Of a DNA stretch of 5,067 nt, positions 1 to 5,067 are shown in pieces. The stretch covers positions 1 through 5,067 of the forward strand of contig CALGBV010000300.1 of NCBI GenBank assembly GCA_937884015.1, given 5' to 3'. The stretch comes from an uncultured Bacteroidales bacterium. Its GTDB lineage: Bacteria; Bacteroidota; Bacteroidia; Bacteroidales; F082. The translations under genes and the position numbers were made by a program. The notes under the pieces are model-generated. The model was not told where the DNA came from. It made no database searches and was given only the letters and a program-made list of their open reading frames with translations. Positions within the stretch are counted from its first letter, which is position 1. The number at the start of each line of letters is the position of its first letter.

Positions 1-3000
1 TAGGATGTTCCCCAAGGCGTCACCTTCACCGGAATTTCATATTCATAGTAATTCTCCGTGAAGTCGGTACCCATACGCAAGAACACCGTGATGTCTTGGT
101 CTTGCAAGTCTTCCGAAGTCTCGCCCGCCGATTCGGCATGGATGAACATCTTCAGGTATTTGTATTGTCGGAAGTCGAAATCCGTTGTCTTGTAAATGGC
201 ACGTCCGTCACCATCGACAAGGTTTTCAGCCGTGATTTGCAAGGATTGTTCGTTGATACGGGTGACGGCCGTCGTTCCGATGACCTGTTCCTGCTGAATC
301 CCAGGAGGGATGACATAAGGGACAGGATCACGACGGCTGTTTTCATCGAGGTTGACAGCCGACACATCGAAAGTGGTTGCGTTGGCAATGTCGTTAGGCT
401 GGTATTCGCCCGGGGCCTGAATGTTATGGGAATAGGTTCTCCATTCGCCTCTCACCAAATCCAAGGTAGCGAAACGCAACACGATAGGACGCTGGAACTC
501 ACGCACAAACATTCTCATGAAACGGATGGATGAATAGTCGTCGATACGGCCAATAACCTTGTCAGGCTGCTTGATTGGAATACGGAACTGATACCATTTC
601 ACGCCCCCGATTTCGCCGTTTGGCAAAGCCACATTCGTCGATTCGAAGATGTCGGAAATGTGGTTCTGGCCCGGAGCCTGCATCTTGGCTGGGTCGAGGT
701 CGATGACATATTGGTAGTAGCGTTCCGATTCGCTCAAGGTGTTATCATCGTTAATGTCTTCGGCATCAGGCTGAGTTGTGCTACTGGTGGTGTAGCTTTC
801 GGTACGCTGAATGTCGGAAGGCGAGTTACCATCAGGGCCATTGAAATTACGGTAACGTTCCAAGATGCTGCGGTGTTCAACCTCATCGGCACGGTCCCAT
901 TCCGAGGAACGGTAGAAATGGAAGTTATCGCCTGACGGGTCAGCTTGGGCTTTGGTATAGGCTTCAGAAGCCACGCCAAAACGGTTGGCTATAATATTAA
1001 GATAGGTGTCCTCGAAGAACGACCTTTCGTCTTCGTCTCTCAAGCCATCGAAACCGACATCCTGGAACTGGCGGGCATCCGATTCATTGTTGAAGGTGCC
1101 CACGAGGTCTTGCATGGTCGGGACACGGCCCCAAATCGTGGTGTCGACATTCTCGACGACTTCGGAAATTGGCAGTCCGTTTTCATAGAACTTGCGGCCA
1201 TCACGCAAAATGTCTTCCGAGATATCACCCAAGTTGATGTAGAGCTTACCGGGGTTATTCTGATATTCCTCATCAGCAAACGGGTCCATCAGCCAGAATT
1301 CAATGTATTCGATATTGGTAGCCTCAAAGTCAGTCGATTCCATGCGGCGCATGATACCACCCCAACGGCTGCCCGGATTGTTCAGTTTGCCATCAGCATC
1401 GATACCATCGGAATATTGGGTTGAATTGACGTCATAGTTGTAAGGTCCGCGTTCTTCCGGATAATAGGCCAAATTGAGGACAGAGACGTTGGTCGGGGTG
1501 CCGGTTTCAATATCCTTAGTCGGGAATATTTCGGTCTCAAGCACCTGACGCACTGAGTTTTTCGACAATTCGTTCTGGTCAACGTTGTTAGGTTTGTCAA
1601 TGTTATTGCGGTTATAGAATACCGTATTGTCGATGGTGTACCACGCTAACTTTGCACGGTTCTTGCCATAGTCGAGACCTGTACCGCCTGCGGCTTCAGG
1701 GAACATATCAGTCTGGTTCTGAGGCGTGCTGGCGAGTTTCCAAGCCATTGGCAGACGTAAGTCGATGGTTGATTTGGCGCCTTCAAAGTCATCAATATAA
1801 GATGTGCCTCTTTCGCTTGCCGACCTTGAAAGGCCTGGGATGAAGCGGGCAAATTCACCGTCAAAATTGATGCGCGAAGGAGCCTTGGTGCTGATGCCTG
1901 GCAGCCAGTTGATGAACGAAGTGAGCCAACGGGCATCGGTGTGATAACTCATGTCGGCACCGTAAATGGTGTTGGCAATGGCTTCCTCTCCATAGTGGAA
2001 TTTCTGGGTGTACGACTTTTCGCCCAAATAAAGGACGGTACCGCCGATACGGAAATCAGGATTGAATTCATGCTCGACGCGGGCACCTAAGAACGTCTTT
2101 CTCAAGGCGCTGAAGCCAGAATTGGACTCCAAGGAAATGTTGATTGGCGTGCCTGAATTAAGGATGCCTTCATTGATAATGGTGACGCGGCCCAAAGTAT
2201 AGTCGACCGTGTAGTCCACGTTTTCAACGAGTTGCACACCGCCAGCCGTAACGTTGACGGAGCCTTGCGCCACATTCATGGCATTCAGGCTGATTTCGCT
2301 GCCCGACTGTGAGGAATAGTAACCGCTAATGGTGAACTTGTTCTTCTCGGAATACTGCTCGGCAATGGTTTTCGTCGTCGTGTACAACGAGTCGAATGCA
2401 TATTTGTTGGCGAGGTCAGGATCGTTCGGGAAAATCTTGTTGCGGATGTGACTGCCAAAAGGTTCCAGCACCGGGAAATAAATCCTACCGTTCGACGAGT
2501 TGATGGTACCGCCTTGGGTGGCTGCACGGTCAATGAAGTCGAACACACCATCACCGCCTGGCACCGGGTTGTTCTGGGTTGACAGGTTATCGACGCCAAA
2601 CAAGTGGAGCAAAGGCTTATACTGCACGTTTTCAGGGCCTTCTGTAAAGTAGCCCATCGGAGTGCTGTTGTTGTTGCCATTATAGAAAATGTTCAGCATG
2701 AAGTCGTTCTGACCAACTTGGAAAGCCCTCATGTTGTAGACGTTCTTCATCATCAGGTTCCAGATTGGCATCTTCGTGTTGACCGTGGTGCCTCTCAAGA
2801 GCTTTGCGACAAGCACTTTCGGGGTATTGATGCCTTGATCGGAAAATTCACCGACTTGGAAAACGCCGTCCTGTCCGACAATGGTATACTGGTAGGCAAC
2901 GGCCAAAGTCTGATTCGAATTGAGGTTGACATTCAAGGAGATGAAACCCAACTGTGAGTTCAAGGAGTATTCCGTTGAACTGAGTCGGCGGGCGTTTTCA

Positions 3001-4328
3001 ATCTTTTCAAAGTCGCGGCCTGCAATCATGTAACCGTTTTTGCCAATACGCAACGGGTCGTTCGACATGTAGTTAGTGACGGAACTGATGCTGCGGATTT
3101 GCAAGGTATCCATGCGCGTGAGAAGGTTGTTGGCCGCATTGCGCGGGAAAATGACCGAAGTGTTGGCCGGTTCGATTTCAGGATTGTAAATCCATTGCGG
3201 GCGACCTTCGCCGAGGTCGGTGAGTGCCAGAATGTTACGCGTGTCCTGTGTCGAAGTGTTGGTGTTGGTCACCCAGACTTCAATTCGCGTAATGTTGACG
3301 CTTGAGGTGATGGTCGGCAAAGTGGAAAGGGCTTCTTCGTAATGGTCTCTGAAATACTGGCTGAGGAAGAAGTGGCGGTTTTCTTCGTAGTCGAGGCCGC
3401 TGAATTTGAATTCGTTGGTTTGTGCGCCGCCTTGCACGGTGATGTTCTGCGATTCACTTTCCTGATAGGAAACGATGCCGGAAATGGTGGTGTTACCGAA
3501 TTTCAACTTCGTCTTGACGCCGAAAAGCTGCTGTGTACCAGTAATCAAGGTGCTGTTCAACGGGAAGCTCACGTTACCGGCTTCCAGCAACTGGATGATT
3601 TCGTCTTCCTTGCCTTCGTATTTCAGGTCGAGTTTGTCCTGGAAATTGAAGGTGGCCTTGGTGTTCTTATTGATGTTGAAATTGATCTTATCGCCAATCT
3701 TTGCCATCACGTTCAACTGGATTTGCTGGTCGAAATCGAAGTTGGTGGTGTGTTGCAGGCGTTTGCTCTTCGAGGGGTCGGCGCGGTAGTTGTGCTTGAT
3801 GCCGAAAGTGAGGTCGACGGAACCTTGCGGGCGAATGTCGACGGTGTTGCTGCCGAAAATGGTTTCAAAAGCCTTGCCGCCCACATAAATCGGAGGGATG
3901 ATGGAAGTGCCGTTGGTGGTCGACCTTGCGTTTTGGCTGCGGCGTTCCTTCCAATATTCCATAATACCTTTTTTACTCTGATATTCAAGGTATTCGTTTT
4001 GTGTCATCGTGGTCGGGTCGTCGAAATAGAAATCGCCAATACGGCGTTTGAAGGTGTATTGACCGGTCAGCGGGTCGTAGATGATTTCCTCGGTGATGTT
4101 TTCCGGGTCGCTGAGATAGAGAGGCGACTTGTTGAAAAGGTTTTCGGTCGGGCTTCCGCCTGTAGGAATGGGATAGATGACCTTTGTGGTGTCTGGTTCG
4201 TCGTAAAAGCCGAGCATATACGGACTGTCGTAACGATGCTGTTCGGCTCGGGCAATGCCTAATCCAGCCAAGAGGAGAAGGGCTATGGCGAAAAACGGAA
4301 TGATATGTCGTCTCATTATATATTTCAT
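1..4328 (-). CDS. sprA: SprA/Sov, T9SS outer-membrane translocon (partial, C-terminal part beyond window)
   Basis: SprA (Sov in Porphyromonas) is the very large outer-membrane beta-barrel through which T9SS substrates leave the cell; it is also needed for gliding in flavobacteria. The minus-strand frame is open without interruption for 1442 codons and leaves the window at its left edge; family members are about 2400 aa, so roughly 60% is present. A signal peptide (residues 1-28: basic start, hydrophobic core, ARA before E29) fits outer-membrane export. Family blocks seen are: SPLYL...MEYW (about 68-126), DIRPQGSVDLTFG (from 164), EDEIIQLLEAGNVSFPLNS (about 241-259), ERGTSYIDDFEGAKS (839-853), RWGGIMRR with FWLMDPF (988-1017) and QDVGFDGLRDEDER (1089-1102). 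Start: ATG at 4328 is the most upstream one in frame, 11 bp after the ruvA stop. ATG at 4316 (MRRHIIPFF...) is equally possible and shortens the signal peptide by four residues. No Shine-Dalgarno is visible, as is usual in Bacteroidota. Likely co-transcribed with ruvA. Confidence 0.95.
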   Translation of the reverse strand, partial: MKYIMRRHIIPFFAIALLLLAGLGIARAEQHRYDSPYMLGFYDEPDTTKVIYPIPTGGSPTENLFNKSPLYLSDPENITEEIIYDPLTGQYTFKRRIGDFYFDDPTTMTQNEYLEYQSKKGIMEYWKERRSQNARSTTNGTSIIPPIYVGGKAFETIFGSNTVDIRPQGSVDLTFGIKHNYRADPSKSKRLQHTTNFDFDQQIQLNVMAKIGDKINFNINKNTKATFNFQDKLDLKYEGKEDEIIQLLEAGNVSFPLNSTLITGTQQLFGVKTKLKFGNTTISGIVSYQESESQNITVQGGAQTNEFKFSGLDYEENRHFFLSQYFRDHYEEALSTLPTITSSVNITRIEVWVTNTNTSTQDTRNILALTDLGEGRPQWIYNPEIEPANTSVIFPRNAANNLLTRMDTLQIRSISSVTNYMSNDPLRIGKNGYMIAGRDFEKIENARRLSSTEYSLNSQLGFISLNVNLNSNQTLAVAYQYTIVGQDGVFQVGEFSDQGINTPKVLVAKLLRGTTVNTKMPIWNLMMKNVYNMRAFQVGQNDFMLNIFYNGNNNSTPMGYFTEGPENVQYKPLLHLFGVDNLSTQNNPVPGGDGVFDFIDRAATQGGTINSSNGRIYFPVLEPFGSHIRNKIFPNDPDLANKYAFDSLYTTTKTIAEQYSEKNKFTISGYYSSQSGSEISLNAMNVAQGSVNVTAGGVQLVENVDYTVDYTLGRVTIINEGILNSGTPINISLESNSGFSALRKTFLGARVEHEFNPDFRIGGTVLYLGEKSYTQKFHYGEEAIANTIYGADMSYHTDARWLTSFINWLPGISTKAPSRINFDGEFARFIPGLSRSASERGTSYIDDFEGAKSTIDLRLPMAWKLASTPQNQTDMFPEAAGGTGLDYGKNRAKLAWYTIDNTVFYNRNNIDKPNNVDQNELSKNSVRQVLETEIFPTKDIETGTPTNVSVLNLAYYPEERGPYNYDVNSTQYSDGIDADGKLNNPGSRWGGIMRRMESTDFEATNIEYIEFWLMDPFADEEYQNNPGKLYINLGDISEDILRDGRKFYENGLPISEVVENVDTTIWGRVPTMQDLVGTFNNESDARQFQDVGFDGLRDEDERSFFEDTYLNIIANRFGVASEAYTKAQADPSGDNFHFYRSSEWDRADEVEHRSILERYRNFNGPDGNSPSDIQRTESYTTSSTTQPDAEDINDDNTLSESERYYQYVIDLDPAKMQAPGQNHISDIFESTNVALPNGEIGGVKWYQFRIPIKQPDKVIGRIDDYSSIRFMRMFVREFQRPIVLRFATLDLVRGEWRTYSHNIQAPGEYQPNDIANATTFDVSAVNLDENSRRDPVPYVIPPGIQQEQVIGTTAVTRINEQSLQITAENLVDGDGRAIYKTTDFDFRQYKYLKMFIHAESAGETSEDLQDQDITVFLRMGTDFTENYYEYEIPVKVTPWGTS

Positions 4329-4339
4329 TATACGATGAT

Positions 4340-4651
4340 TTACAATATTTTAAGGGCTTCTTTTATCAATGCCTCAACCGTGGCATCGGGATTCTGCTTG
4401 AGAATTTTGTCCAATGCCTTTTCGATGGCGGCTTTGTTGAAACCTAAGATTGTCAATGCTGATAACGCTTCGGTGCGGATTGTATTGTTTGGAACGCTGA
4501 AAATTTCGGTCTGAATGTCGATTTTCTTCAGTTTGTCTTTCAGGTCGATGACAATGCGTTGTGCAGTCTTGGCGCCAATGCCTTTCACATTCTTGAGCTG
4601 ACGGTCGTTGCCGCTGCTCACCACGGCCACCAGTTCGTCGGGCGAGAGGCT
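4340..4651 (-). pseudogene. ruvA: ruvA 3' fragment (Holliday junction helicase subunit RuvA, C-terminal half)
   Basis: RuvA binds four-way DNA junctions as a tetramer and recruits the RuvB motor for branch migration. The part seen starts at SLSPDELVAVVSSGN (ORF residues 71-85). It continues with the second helix-hairpin-helix, LKNVKGIGAKTAQR (89-102, hairpin G94-I95-G96), followed by the typical VIDLKDKL. It ends with domain III, which contacts RuvB: EALSALTILGFNKAAIEKAL (131-150) to EALIKEALKIL at the TAA stop. About 88 N-terminal residues of a normal ~195-200 aa RuvA are missing and replaced by unrelated sequence. The stop lies 11 bp before the first sprA ATG, which supports a ruvA-sprA operon and a Bacteroidota origin for this side. 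Identity is secure. Whether the gene is truly truncated in a cell, or only looks so because of a false join, is open. Confidence 0.9.
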
Positions 4652-4861
4652 GCCGCCGTGGGTGAGTTTGCCGTAGGCTTGCTCCAAGAGACGTTCGTAG
4701 TCCCAGTCGAGCTCATAATGGCGGTTCCACCAGTTGCGGTCGCATTCCCACAGGAGGGAGGCGGTCTCGATGCGGGTATAGTTTTCCCAGCCCTTAAAAA
4801 TATTCATAGGCTTGTCTGTACCAAAAGACAAATGCAAATCTGAAATTGTAAAAAGTTTCAT
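4340..4861 (-). CDS. Chimeric ORF: metallophosphoesterase head, unknown middle, RuvA tail
   Basis: This 173-codon frame is unbroken but reads as a mosaic. Residues 1-29 match the start of calcineurin-like phosphoesterases of Clostridia, residues 30-70 match nothing I recognise, and residues 71-173 are the C-terminal half of RuvA. The only good start is ATG at 4861, which is the family start of the phosphoesterase; a frame stop lies shortly upstream and there is no convincing Shine-Dalgarno. The phosphoesterase part has only the first metal motif (D8-L-H10), without the later GD, GNHD and GHxH motifs. The RuvA part lacks the OB-fold domain that contacts the Holliday junction and the first helix-hairpin-helix. 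Neither function is expected. Base composition changes sharply inside the frame: about 32% GC in the head and 62% in the middle, by hand count. I infer a chimeric join rather than a functional fusion protein. An automated pipeline would probably call this intact RuvA or a hypothetical protein, and that should not be trusted. Confidence 0.7.
   Translation of the reverse strand: MKLFTISDLHLSFGTDKPMNIFKGWENYTRIETASLLWECDRNWWNRHYELDWDYERLLEQAYGKLTHGGSLSPDELVAVVSSGNDRQLKNVKGIGAKTAQRIVIDLKDKLKKIDIQTEIFSVPNNTIRTEALSALTILGFNKAAIEKALDKILKQNPDATVEALIKEALKIL
4652..4774 (-). other. Unassigned GC-rich coding-like segment between the two gene fragments
   Basis: These 41 in-frame codons (ORF residues 30-70) lie between the phosphoesterase head and the RuvA tail. 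The peptide is rich in aromatic and acidic residues, for example WNRHYELDWDYERLLEQAYG, and reads like real protein rather than noise. The other two minus-strand frames look poor, one of them with a stop codon. GC is about 62% by hand count, far above the ~32% of the phosphoesterase head and similar to the first ~50 bases of the RuvA part (~70%). It does not resemble the RuvA OB-fold or first helix-hairpin-helix, nor the phosphoesterase core, as I know them. It could be part of a third gene caught in the join, or sequence from the Bacteroidales side brought next to ruvA by a rearrangement. Confidence 0.5.
4775..4861 (-). pseudogene. Metallophosphoesterase 5' fragment (calcineurin-like, Clostridia type)
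   Basis: Calcineurin-like phosphoesterases use two metal ions to hydrolyse phosphoesters. The first 29 residues begin MKLFTISDLHLSFGTDKPMN and go on to a GWENYT block. This is the stereotyped start of a family of ~230 aa predicted phosphoesterases common in Clostridia. D8 and H10 of the SDLH motif would bind the first metal. Homology stops at about residue 29-31, just where an ER-I-E-x-N-W helix is expected; the RIE at 30-32 may be a trace of it. Everything catalytic downstream is absent, so this fragment cannot be an active enzyme. It is AT-rich, like the DUF1540 gene with which it is divergently arranged. Assignment rests on recalled family sequences, not on a search. Confidence 0.72.
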
Positions 4862-4913
4862 AACTTTCGAACACCAACTTTACATAAAACAAAAATATTA
4901 ACAAATAATAATA

Positions 4914-4932
4914 TCGGCTTACAGAAAGCCGA
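4914..4932 (+). promoter_or_regulatory. Small hairpin in the DUF1540 gene leader
   Basis: TCGGCTT (4914-4920) pairs perfectly with AAGCCGA (4926-4932) around the loop ACAGA, giving a 7 bp stem. It ends one base before the Shine-Dalgarno region of the downstream gene, so in RNA it could influence ribosome access or leader stability. No run of T follows it in either direction, which argues against an intrinsic terminator. The function is inferred from position only. Confidence 0.4.
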
Positions 4933-4933
4933 G

Positions 4934-4939
4934 AAAGGA
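4934..4939 (+). promoter_or_regulatory. Shine-Dalgarno of the DUF1540 gene
   Basis: AAAGGA lies 9 nt before the ATG at 4949 and complements the 3' end of 16S rRNA. A clear Shine-Dalgarno is typical of Firmicutes and unusual for Bacteroidota. It therefore decides this start and supports a Firmicutes origin for the right end of the window. Confidence 0.65.
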
Positions 4940-4948
4940 TGATAGAAA

Positions 4949-5067
4949 ATGTCAGATTGTTGTAAAACAGAATCTTGTATTCGTTGCAGTGTAAAAAATT
5001 GTATTCATCACACTATGAACGATTCCTGCTCTGCGGGTGAAATTCAGGTTGGCAACCGTACTTCAAA
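4949..5067 (+). CDS. DUF1540 domain protein, small cysteine-rich (partial, 3' end beyond window)
   Basis: The frame opens with MSDCCKTESCIRCSVKNC and continues IHHTMNDSCSAGEIQVGN. It is still open after 39 codons at the right edge. The spacing C13-x4-C18-x8-C27 followed by SAGEIQVG matches the DUF1540 pattern (C-x-V-x-x-C ... C-x-A-x-x-I-x-V) found in short proteins of Clostridia and Bacilli. The cysteines suggest metal binding, but no function is established that I know of. Three extra cysteines (C4, C5, C10) precede the core motif. The expected last cysteine(s), usually followed by a short C-x-x-F-like end, lie outside the window. The start is set by AAAGGA 9 nt upstream. The gene is divergent from the phosphoesterase fragment and shares its AT-rich composition. 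Confidence 0.82.
   Translation, partial: MSDCCKTESCIRCSVKNCIHHTMNDSCSAGEIQVGNRTS

Larger units (their letters stand above)
4862..4948. promoter_or_regulatory. AT-rich divergent intergenic region
   Basis: This 87 bp gap separates two divergent starts, the phosphoesterase-headed ORF (minus) and the DUF1540 gene (plus), so it should carry promoters for both. On the plus strand TTTACA (4879-4884) resembles a sigma-70 -35 box, but the nearest -10-like hexamers, TAATAA (4906-4911) and TAATAT (4909-4914), are 21 and 24 bp away, beyond the usual spacing. On the minus strand I see only general AT-richness. Promoter positions are therefore not fixed; the region's role is inferred from gene orientation. 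Confidence 0.35.

Noticed and set aside
945..1424. 159-codon plus-strand frame, with other plus-strand frames at 96-533, 660-935 and 2604-2957
   Set aside because: All lie inside sprA on the opposite strand and none shows a motif or a ribosome-binding site of its own.
1646..2680. Minus-strand frames at 1646-1936 and 2285-2680
   Set aside because: They are out of frame with the continuous SprA reading and give low-complexity products rich in S, T and R.
3342..4262. 306-codon open frame on the plus strand, antisense to sprA
   Set aside because: It mirrors the sprA codons, its product is a low-information run of V, F, E and A with no recognisable domain, and the opposite frame is strongly supported as SprA. 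It is a shadow.
1..4316. Frameshift or internal stop in sprA
   Set aside because: Reading the minus strand codon by codon from 4316 to the left edge gave no stop and family motifs throughout.
4559..4843. 94-codon plus-strand frame across the junction
   Set aside because: It is antisense to the RuvA tail, whose identity is clear, and its translation has no recognisable feature.
4340..4861. A new functional fusion linking phosphoesterase and Holliday-junction activities
   Set aside because: The catalytic motifs of the phosphoesterase and the DNA-binding OB-fold of RuvA are both missing, and composition and taxonomic signals change at the joins. A chimera explains it better.
4914..4932. Intrinsic terminator
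   Set aside because: The stem is short, no T-run follows on either strand, and it sits in the leader between divergent genes, where no transcript needs to end.

Overview
The window holds two blocks that do not look as if they come from the same organism. Positions 1 to about 4650 look like a Bacteroidota (Bacteroidales-like) chromosome. Most of that block is the first roughly 60% of sprA/sov on the minus strand, the giant outer-membrane translocon of the type IX secretion system (T9SS). It runs off the left edge. Immediately upstream, 11 bp away and in the same direction, is the 3' part of ruvA. The order ruvA then sprA is a familiar Bacteroidota arrangement.

Positions from about 4775 to 5067 look like a Firmicutes (Clostridia) genome. 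This part is clearly more AT-rich. It contains the first ~29 codons of a calcineurin-like metallophosphoesterase on the minus strand, a short AT-rich divergent intergenic region, and on the plus strand the start of a small cysteine-rich DUF1540 protein with a Shine-Dalgarno sequence. That gene runs off the right edge.

Between the blocks, at about 4652-4774, lies a GC-rich stretch (~62% by hand count) encoding ~41 residues that I cannot assign. The three pieces sit in one unbroken 173-codon reading frame (4340-4861): phosphoesterase head, unknown middle, RuvA tail. The RuvA tail lacks the OB-fold domain and the first helix-hairpin-helix. The phosphoesterase head has only its first metal-binding motif. 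Neither activity should survive. The simplest explanation is a chimeric join (assembly, library or amplification artefact) between a gut-type Bacteroidales and a Clostridia. A real recombination or transfer event cannot be excluded from sequence alone.

Apart from the junction the content is ordinary. SprA exports proteins carrying a T9SS C-terminal signal across the outer membrane. RuvA is a DNA-repair protein that merely shares the transcript. I found no RNA genes, CRISPR arrays, transposases or clear terminators. The only long plus-strand reading frames between 1 and 4316 are antisense shadows of sprA.
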